Positions 42,562-50,400 of a stretch of 64,000 nucleotides of DNA are shown one piece after another (within the stretch, counting starts at the first letter, position 1; each line of letters starts with the position of its first letter). Source of the stretch: an uncultured Bacteroidales bacterium (lineage in GTDB: Bacteria; Bacteroidota; Bacteroidia; Bacteroidales; Paludibacteraceae). Made by a program: the position numbers and the translations under genes. The notes under the pieces are model-generated. The model was given only the letters and a program-made list of their open reading frames with translations. It was not told where the DNA came from and searched no databases. Location of the stretch: positions 25,962 through 89,961 of the forward strand of contig CAMJDT010000001.1 of NCBI GenBank assembly GCA_946404495.1, written 5' to 3'.

Positions 42562-44127
42562 TCACCTTTCAATTTCCTCATAGTAGATCGTGATGCATCC
42601 CAAGTTACGCATGATCGTCCGCAGTTGATCGCGCATGTAGCGGTAGGTAGCGCCGCCGTGCAGCTGTTTGATCTTCGCCTCGCGCACATCCGGATCGGGC
42701 TCGCTATCTATGATAGCAATCACCTCATCACGGCCTTCGAACTCTACCTGCTGCAAGCGGTACTTGAGCTCTGTCCAGCCCTCCTCACCGTTGCAGACGC
42801 TGAAGATGCTGTCGCTGAGGCCGAAGTTCGACTGTACGTACTCCTTAATGGTGTTGGCACGACCGGCAGCCAGCTGCGAGTTGTAAGCACGGCGTCCGTC
42901 GAAGGATGCATAGCCGACGATCTGGATACGCGTGATGCGCAGCGTCGTATCCTTCAACGCCTCACCCAGTACAAACATGATGCTATCCATCAGGCGGTCG
43001 TTACTGAGGAACGAGCGATCCATCTTCGTCACATTCACCTCGAAGAAGAGGAAGACATTCCGTTCGTCGGCGCTGAGGGCCATATCGGTGGTGTACGGGA
43101 TGTACTCGTCTTCACGGCGCAGCAGACGGTTGCGGAGGCGCTTAATCTCGCGGCTCTCGGCCTCGTAACGAGGAGCGGGTTCGGGTATGACGGTATCTAC
43201 CGGTTCGGGAACGATGGTATCGATCGGTTCGGGAACGATGGTATCCACGATCACAGGCACAATTGTATCGATCGGTTCGGGAACGATGGTATCAATCGGT
43301 TCGGGAACGATTGTATCAATCGGCTGCGGTATAATCGTATCAATAGGTTCGCGCATGAGCGTATCCACGGGTTCGGGCACGAGGGTATCGACGGGTTGCT
43401 CTTTCTCACAGTCGCAGCGGCGAGCGAGGGAAGCCTTGTCACCACCGAGGGGTACGACGAGGCTGATACCGGCTTTCGGCAGGCCGAACCAGCCGCCGCC
43501 GGTATCGGTCTTCTTGCCGCAATGCTGGCACTCAAACTGGTCAAACCAGGCATAGCCGCCCTCGGCACCGATCTCCAGTTCGATGGAGAAATGCGGCGAG
43601 ATGGCGAAATGCCAGCCGTAGCTCAGACCGATCATAGCGGCATCGCCTTGGTAGCGGTTGGTCTTCACGCTTGGGTACATCCAACCTATCGGATATGCGC
43701 TACCCGCTACGTTGAAGTGGGCGTAAGAGACGTTGAAGGCGATGAAGTCACGATTGAAGGCGTGGCAGAACCAGTACTTAGGCTGAATCGTCGCCGAGAC
43801 GTGGCGCCATTTGGGGAACTTCTCGTCGTTGAGGGGGAAGGGATTGAATCCGGCGCCGAGCTCCAGCGTCCATTTATCCGTCAGGCGGAACTCGAGCTGC
43901 AGATTCGGCGTCAGGATCGCATCGTAGAGGAGGTTGTTCTTGAGGGCAACCACCTCATGACGCATTGTATCCGCCTCGGAGGAGACGGAGGTAGTATCGC
44001 TATTTTGTGCTCCGAGAGGGAGGCATACAGCCATCAGCAGCACACAAAAGATAGAGCGAAGTGTTTCGCCGGTCTGCGTGCCGTTCATGCGGGCCGATTG
44101 CCCTCTCTGAGCGTCAAATTTCTTCAT
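42562..44127 (-). CDS. DUF3575/OmpA-like outer membrane protein with Pro-rich linker
   Basis: NNLLYDAILTPNLQLEFRLTDKWTLELGAGFNPF; (VPEPIDTI)n linker; OmpA-like C-terminus GYASFDGRRAYNSQLAAGRANTIKEYV. Start set at the Met downstream of the promoter. Confidence 0.75.
   Translation of the reverse strand: MKKFDAQRGQSARMNGTQTGETLRSIFCVLLMAVCLPLGAQNSDTTSVSSEADTMRHEVVALKNNLLYDAILTPNLQLEFRLTDKWTLELGAGFNPFPLNDEKFPKWRHVSATIQPKYWFCHAFNRDFIAFNVSYAHFNVAGSAYPIGWMYPSVKTNRYQGDAAMIGLSYGWHFAISPHFSIELEIGAEGGYAWFDQFECQHCGKKTDTGGGWFGLPKAGISLVVPLGGDKASLARRCDCEKEQPVDTLVPEPVDTLMREPIDTIIPQPIDTIVPEPIDTIVPEPIDTIVPVIVDTIVPEPIDTIVPEPVDTVIPEPAPRYEAESREIKRLRNRLLRREDEYIPYTTDMALSADERNVFLFFEVNVTKMDRSFLSNDRLMDSIMFVLGEALKDTTLRITRIQIVGYASFDGRRAYNSQLAAGRANTIKEYVQSNFGLSDSIFSVCNGEEGWTELKYRLQQVEFEGRDEVIAIIDSEPDPDVREAKIKQLHGGATYRYMRDQLRTIMRNLGCITIYYEEIER
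43189..43404 (-). repeat. Coding 24-nt tandem repeat (VPEPIDTI), about 9 units
   Basis: ggtatcgatcggttcgggaacgat-type repeat; translated PEPIDTIVPEPIDTIVPEPIDTIV... Confidence 0.9.
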
Positions 44128-44159
44128 CTTGTTCTGATTTTTGGTTTCAAAATCGGCTG

Positions 44160-44191
44160 CAAAGGTACTACATTTTAGGCACATACACAAT
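44160..44191 (-). promoter_or_regulatory. Bacteroidetes-type promoter for the fimbrial operon
   Basis: TACCTTTG on the minus strand (44160-44167), imperfect -33 (ATTG) 20 nt upstream. Confidence 0.6.
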
Positions 44192-44259
44192 AGTGTACAT
44201 GCCTTTTTGTGCGAGAGTTGAGAAAATAGCGTCAAATACTGACGAAGAGTCTAAACGGT

Positions 44260-44331
44260 TTACGTATTGTAATTTTTTTTACGAATTGTAAACTGTATTT
44301 TTACGAATTATCGAATGGACTTTTACGAATT
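44260..44331. promoter_or_regulatory. Candidate operator: four direct repeats TTACG(T/A)ATT
   Basis: TTACGTATT at 44260, TTACGAATT at 44279, 44301, 44323; spacing 19, 22, 22 bp. Confidence 0.55.
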
Positions 44332-44333
44332 AT

Positions 44334-45512
44334 CTATCGCGAAATCCAGTCCGTAGGGGTCATTCCGGTCTCGCGACGGAAGATGCGACCGAACACGGTC
44401 GGCGACGAGAATCCGGAGCGATCGGCCACCTCCTGGAGCTGCATAGTGGGGTTCTCTTCCATGAGTCGCTTTGCCTCGCGGATGCGGTAGTCGGTGACGA
44501 ACTGATAGAACGAGCAGCCGTACTCCATATTGATAAATTTGGAGAGATAGGTGCGATTCATAGGCAGCACCTCCATCAGATCCACGAGGCAGAAATCTTT
44601 GTTCAGATACGGTTTCTCCTTATCCATCCAGGCCTCGAGGCGTGCTTTCGACTCCAGGAAATGCTGATCTTGCTCCTTTGGCTCCACTTCAACCTCAACG
44701 TCGTTCGTTTCCCGCCAAGGCGCCTTACGGCAGACGATCTGCAGGATATTGTAGATCAGGATAGCCAAGATGAGCCATTGTTGGGTAAAGAGGCGCGTGG
44801 GGTGCGAGGAGAAGCAGAGGTAGAAATACGAGAAGCCGATGACGATGAGACTCATGAGGTAGATATCGATCCATTTCATGGCGCTGTTCTCCAGCGAGGA
44901 GTAGTAGTCCTCGCAGCGCTCTTGGTAGACGCGGATATGCGCAAAGAGGATACCGGCGATGATGAGGGGATAGACGATCAACAGCGCGCGCAAGTCGACC
45001 TCCGACCATTTGTCCAGCGCCCAAATCAGGAACGCAGGCAGCACCAGCAGGAGTCCCCTCCACCATTTCAGCCATTTGGGATAGAGCACCTCCATCGGAT
45101 AGGCCAAAAGGAGGATGGCAAACACATTGCGCACTACCATATCCAAAGAAGTAATCGTTTGGACGCCGGAGACGATAGTCGATATACCAAATCCCTTCTC
45201 CAGCGTGAAGAAGACGAACTCCAATACCGCCCACCACACGAGCGAGCGGGCAAATGCTTTACGCGCGGGTATATCATAGGAGTGCCGAAAAACGAGTATC
45301 GCTCCTACGACGGATACCACAAAAAAGGCCGTGTGAAAAAGCGGGCTGATGAGGTTCTCAAACGTGTCTACGGGAATGAGGCGGGAGAGGATGTGACTCG
45401 CTATCACTACGCCCGTAAGCAAAAATCCGAACAAAATCAGATTTCCGTAGTCGAAAATAAACTTGCGGAACCTATTTTGGGTTTTAATAGTACAATTTTC
45501 CGATGTATTCAT
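44334..45512 (-). CDS. Membrane-anchored AraC family transcriptional regulator
   Basis: N-terminal TM helices; C-terminal HTH: LSKFINMEYGCSFYQFVTDYRIREAKRLMEENPTMQLQEVADRSGFSSPTVFGRIFRRETGMTPTDW. Confidence 0.93.
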   Translation of the reverse strand: MNTSENCTIKTQNRFRKFIFDYGNLILFGFLLTGVVIASHILSRLIPVDTFENLISPLFHTAFFVVSVVGAILVFRHSYDIPARKAFARSLVWWAVLEFVFFTLEKGFGISTIVSGVQTITSLDMVVRNVFAILLLAYPMEVLYPKWLKWWRGLLLVLPAFLIWALDKWSEVDLRALLIVYPLIIAGILFAHIRVYQERCEDYYSSLENSAMKWIDIYLMSLIVIGFSYFYLCFSSHPTRLFTQQWLILAILIYNILQIVCRKAPWRETNDVEVEVEPKEQDQHFLESKARLEAWMDKEKPYLNKDFCLVDLMEVLPMNRTYLSKFINMEYGCSFYQFVTDYRIREAKRLMEENPTMQLQEVADRSGFSSPTVFGRIFRRETGMTPTDWISR

Positions 45513-45534
45513 TTTCTTTATTCGTAACGGAGTG

Positions 45535-45566
45535 CAAAGTTACGGCTTTTTTTTGACATATGCAAA
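45535..45566 (-). promoter_or_regulatory. Bacteroidetes-type promoter for the AraC regulator
   Basis: TTTG (45563-45566), 20-nt spacer, TAACTTTG (45535-45542) on the minus strand. Confidence 0.7.
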
Positions 45567-45670
45567 TTTTTTTGCAAAAAAAATATGAATTTTACCCCCC
45601 CCCAGGTACTTTTTTTTACCTCGGAGAGCGGTCGGGGCCGCATTTTATTACGGGATAACGAGATAACAGT

Positions 45671-45960
45671 GCTCGCCGAGTTAAAGACGACCCCATAAAT
45701 CGACAGATTTATCGGGGACCCCGGAGCGGCGAGAGCAGAACCCACAGCAGGTAATGGCGGCAAAAATGCCGCCAAATGGAACGCCTCACAGCGGGTGATG
45801 GCGGTAATCATACCGCCAAAGTGCACAATGATGCTCGCCGAGTTAAAGACGACCCCATAAATCAGCAGATTTATCGGGGACCCCGGCACGGCGAGAGCAG
45901 AACCCACAGGATGACGGGATAACGGGATACCGAAGAGAGACGGCAAGGAATGCCGTCTCT
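45671..45960. repeat. Composite multi-hairpin repeat, copy in island 2a
   Basis: Same unit as 23158-23590, with 42-bp nested modules after both gctcgccgagtta motifs and the terminal AGAGACGGCA/TGCCGTCTCT hairpin. Confidence 0.92.
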
Positions 45961-46015
45961 ACGGGGAGCCGGGGCAACCGGATCGAAAATGGAAGGGGAA
46001 AGGAGGCCACCGAGT

Positions 46016-46074
46016 ACGTGTCGACTACGTGTCGTTTACGTCTCGTTTACGTGTCGTTTACGTGTCGTTTACGT
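46016..46074. repeat. 11-bp tandem array (ACGTGTCGTTT)
   Basis: acgtgtcgact acgtgtcgttt acgtctcgttt acgtgtcgttt acgtgtcgttt acgt. Confidence 0.95.
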
Positions 46075-46200
46075 AATTTTCGGCGAAAAAGGCCGTAAAA
46101 AGGGGGTTCGCGGGATAACGAGATGTCGAGATATCGAAGTTACGAGATCTCGAGGTGTCGACAGCGGCCGTACGGGATAACGAGATAACGGGATAACAGT

Positions 46201-46355
46201 GCTCGCCGAGTTAGCGGCGAGAGCGGAACCCACAGCAGGTAATGGCGGCAAAAATGCCGCCAAATGGAACGCCTCACAGCGGGTGATGGCGGTAATCATA
46301 CCGCCAAAGTGCACAATGATGCTCGCCGAGTTAGCGGCGAGAGCAGAACCCACAG
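46201..46355. repeat. Composite multi-hairpin repeat, minimal copy
   Basis: Direct repeats gctcgccgagttagcggcgagagc(g/a)gaacccaca at 46201 and 46321 (120 bp apart) bracket the two TGGCGG hairpins; no 42-bp insert. Confidence 0.92.
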
Positions 46356-46433
46356 GATGACGGGATAACGGGATAACGAAAGAGGGTAAAAAAGCATCAT
46401 TTGGGGAGCAAAATGAATTTTCTTGGGGAAAAG

Positions 46434-46465
46434 TTTGCATATGTCAGAAAAAAGCAGTATCTTTG
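46434..46465 (+). promoter_or_regulatory. Bacteroidetes-type promoter for ruvA
   Basis: TTTG (46434-46437), 20-nt spacer, TATCTTTG (46458-46465). Confidence 0.75.
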
Positions 46466-46539
46466 CGGGCTTTTTCGTGCGCACGGAAACAGTTGATAAT
46501 TGATAATTGACAATTGATATTTTGATAATTGATATTTGA

Positions 46540-47151
46540 ATGATAGAATATATTCGTGGAAAGATGACGGAGCTGATGCCGACGACGGCGATCGTGGAGG
46601 CGGCAGGCGTGGGATATGAGATTCATATCGCGCTGCCTACGTACTCGGCGCTATTGGATAAGGAGGAGGTAAAGCTCTACGTAGAGGAGATCATCGCGGA
46701 AGACTCGCACCGATTGTTCGGATTCGGGAGCAAAGGCGAGCGGGAGATCTTCCGTCAGTTGATATCGGTAAGCGGCATCGGAGCCAACACGGCTCGGATG
46801 ATCCTATCTGCCTATACAGCGGCAGAGCTGAGGCAGATCATCGCTACGGGCAACGTACGGGCATTGGGTCAGGTGAAAGGCCTCGGTCCGAAGACGGCGC
46901 AGCGCATCATCGTGGACCTGAAGGATAAGGTGCTGAAGATCGAGTTGGGCGAAGAAGGCGGAGGCAAAGTGATGCCGGCCGATGTGCTGTTTGCGCCGGA
47001 GACGAACCCGATCAAGGAGGAGGCGGTAAGCGCGCTGACGATGTTGGGATTCGCAGCCGCAGCCAGCAGTAAGGCCGTGGATAAGATCCTGAAGGCGAAT
47101 CCGGGGGCACATGTAGAGGCGGTGATAAAGGAGGCGCTGAAGATACTATAA
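46540..47151 (+). CDS. ruvA: Holliday junction branch migration protein RuvA
   Basis: MIEYIRGKMTELMPT, LISVSGIGANTARMILS, VKGLGPKTAQRIIVDLKDK. Confidence 0.96.
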   Translation: MIEYIRGKMTELMPTTAIVEAAGVGYEIHIALPTYSALLDKEEVKLYVEEIIAEDSHRLFGFGSKGEREIFRQLISVSGIGANTARMILSAYTAAELRQIIATGNVRALGQVKGLGPKTAQRIIVDLKDKVLKIELGEEGGGKVMPADVLFAPETNPIKEEAVSALTMLGFAAAASSKAVDKILKANPGAHVEAVIKEALKIL

Positions 47152-47185
47152 TCAATGATGGAATGATGGAATGATGTAATGATGG

Positions 47186-47380
47186 AAAGGGATAACGAGA
47201 TAACGACAGCGGCCGTTCGGAATAACGAGATCTCGAGGTCTCGAGGTCTCGAGATATCGACAGCGGCCGTTCGGGATAACGGGATACCGGGATAACGGGA
47301 TAACGACAGCGGCCGTTCGGGATAACGGGATACCGGGATAACGGGATACCGTAAAAAAAATCCGGCCGCACGAGATAACG
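47186..47380. repeat. 8-mer GGGATAAC / GANNTCGA / CAGCGGCCG repeat tract
   Basis: Repeated cgacagcggccgttcgggataacgggataccgggataacgg and gatctcga ggtctcga ggtctcga gatatcga. Confidence 0.9.
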
Positions 47381-47407
47381 AAGGATTTAAAATTTAAAAT
47401 TTAAGAT

Positions 47408-50400
47408 TTGCAGAGAATTCGATATATCATAGTATTGGTGCTGTTGGTGTTCTGCGCGGGCGCGCGAGCTCAGGTGGTAGAAGGCGACAGCGTGCATGTG
47501 GAGCCGCAAGGACAGATGATCGAGCATCCACGTAGCGGATACGAGATGGATAACTACGACCAGTTGTCCCAGCCGAAGACGAACCTCGACCTGGAGCAGC
47601 CGGATAATATGCAGACGACGGTGGAGTACGATCCGCTGACGGGCTACTATGTGCTGCGCACAAAAATGGGCGATGTGGACGTAGTGACGCCGTATATGAT
47701 GACGGAGAGCGAGTACAAGCAGTACTCAGAGCAGCAGTTGATGCAGAAATACCGCCAGCAGAAGCTGAGCGAGGTGGAGCACGACAACGAGAAGAAGTTC
47801 GATATCACGGACATGAAATTCAATATCGGCCCGGCGGATAAGATCTTTGGTCCCGGCGGCGTGCAGCTGAAGTTGCAAGGAAGCGCGGAGCTATTGTTCG
47901 GCTTCAAGCATCAGTTTGTGGACAACCCCTCGCTCACGGAAAGGGCCAGGAATAACAATATCTTCGACTTCGACGAGAAGATTCAGGCCAACGTACAGGG
48001 AAGCGTGGGTCAGAAGTTGAAGTTCAACCTGGCGTACAACACCGAGGCCTCGTTCAGCTTTGACCAACAGAATATCAAGCTCTCGTACAAGGGTCAGGAG
48101 GACGATATACTGCAGTCGATCGAGGCGGGAAATGTGAGTCTCGATTTGAACTCCTCGCTTATACGCGGCAGTCAGGCCTTGTTTGGCGTGAAGGCCGATC
48201 TGAAGTTCGGCAAACTGAAGGTGCAGGCGCTTATCTCGCAGCAGAACAGCGAGGCGCAGACGGTAGGCAGCGAGGGCGGTGCGCAGATGACCAAATTTGA
48301 GATCGAGGCCGACCAGTACGACGAGAACAAGCACTTCTTCCTGGGCTATTTCTTCCGCGACAGCTACGAGAAGTCGATGGAGTCGCTGCCGTACGTAGCG
48401 AGCGGCGTGACGATCAACCGAATAGAGGTGTGGGTCACCAATAAACGCGGTAACTACGAGCAGGCGCGAAACTTAGTTGCCTTCTCCGACTTAGGAGAGA
48501 ACAGCAGCAAGCATATACACGGCAATACGGCCTTCACCACGACGGGCTATCCGCGTCCGGACAACCGCGCCAACACGCTCTACGACCAGATCAAGGACGT
48601 ACCGGAGGTACGCGACCTGCAACAGGTGAATGCCTACCTGCAGTCGATGGAGAGCAGTTGGGGGATAGTCGGCGGCGAGGACTACGAGAAAGTGGAGTCC
48701 GCGAGGATGCTGAACAGCGGCGAGTACAGCCTCAACTCCGCATTGGGATATATCAGCCTGAAGACGGCGCTGAATCAGGACGAGGTGCTGGCCGTAGCGT
48801 ACGAATATACGGCAGGCGGTCAGGTGTACCAGGTAGGTGAGTTCTCCACGGACATCACCGACAGCACGACGCAGCGTGCCAAGGCTCCGACGCTGATACT
48901 GAAACTGCTACGCAGTTCCAACAACGCCCCGCACGGCTATAATGCGGCTCGTCCGACGGATAAGTACGGCACGTGGGACCTGATGATGAAAAACATCTAC
49001 AACTTAGGTGCCAGCACGATGTCGAGCGATAAATTCGAATTGTACGTCATGTACCGCAACGACTCGATCGGTACGACATTGCAGTACCTGCCGGAGGGTC
49101 CGGTGAAGGGTACGCAGCTGCTGCGCGTATTGGGACTCGACCGATTGGACAGCAAGAATAACCCGAACCCCGACGGACGCTTCGACTACATAGAGGGCTA
49201 CACGGCTCTGTCGTCATCGGGACGCATCATCTTCCCCGTGCTGGAGCCCTTCGGCAGCTATCTGGCGCAGAAATTGGGTTCGGACAAGAGTCTGGCGGAT
49301 AAGTACTGCTTCCAGGAGCTGTACGACTCGACGCTGATCGTAGCGCAGGAGATGTCGGAGAAGAACAAGTTCCGCCTGAAAGGTCGCTACAAAGGCACGA
49401 ACGGCAGCGAGATACGACTCAATGCGATGAACGTGCCGCGCGGAAGCGTGACGGTGACGGCCGGCGGCGCGACGCTGACGGAGAACGTGGATTACACCGT
49501 GGACTATGCAATGGGAGTTGTGACGATACTGAACCAGAGCATATTGGAGAGCGGCACGAACGTGCAAGTGAAGTTGGAGAACCAATCTACGTTCTCGATG
49601 CAGCGTAAGGGATTGTACGGCACGCATTTGGAGTATCAGTTCAATAAGGACTTCATGATCGGCGGATCGCTGATGTACCTGCATGAGAAGGCATTGACGA
49701 CGAAGGTCAACTCGGGTAGCGAGCCTCTGTCGAACCTGGTGTGGGGGTTGAACCTCAACTACAGGACGGAGATGCAGTGGTTGTCGAACGCCATAGATCA
49801 GATCCCGTGGATCGATGCCAAGGCGCCGAGTACGTTCCAGATCAGCGCTGAGTTTGCGCAACTGGTACCCGGTCACACCCGCGAGGTGGGCAAACTCGGA
49901 ACGGCGTATATCGATGACTTTGAGAACACCAAGACGTCGATAGACGTGCATTACCCGGGTTACTGGCAGCTGAGTTCGACGCCTACCGTACCGAACGGCA
50001 GCGCTATCGACGCGAAGCGGCCGTTCCTGGCGGACGGACAGAAGAGCAACGTAGCGGCCTACAACAGGAACAGGGCGCTGCTGTGCTGGTACACCGTGGA
50101 CCCGATCTTCGGTCACCCGCAGACCAATACGCCGAAGCATATCAAGGACGATCCGAACCTGATGTCGGACCACCGCACGCGTATCGTCTATCAGCAGGAG
50201 ATCTATCCCAATAAGGAGGTGCTGGCCAACGAGGATACGCGAATGACGATCCTGAATCTGAGTTTCTACCCCAAGGAACGCGGTCCGTACAATATCTCGG
50301 CGAGCGAGATCAACAGTCAGGGAGAGCTGACCAACCCGCGCCAGCGGTGGGGCGGTATGATGCGCAAGCTGGACAACACCGACTTTGAGAAAGCCAATAT

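Noticed and set aside
45950-46180. 76-aa ORF with CRLRVVYVSFTCRLRVVYV
   Set aside because: Translation of the 11-mer ACGTGTCGTTT array; not a protein family.
45671-46355. Insertion sequence
   Set aside because: No transposase ORF, no terminal inverted repeats bounding a coding element; at most a non-autonomous element.
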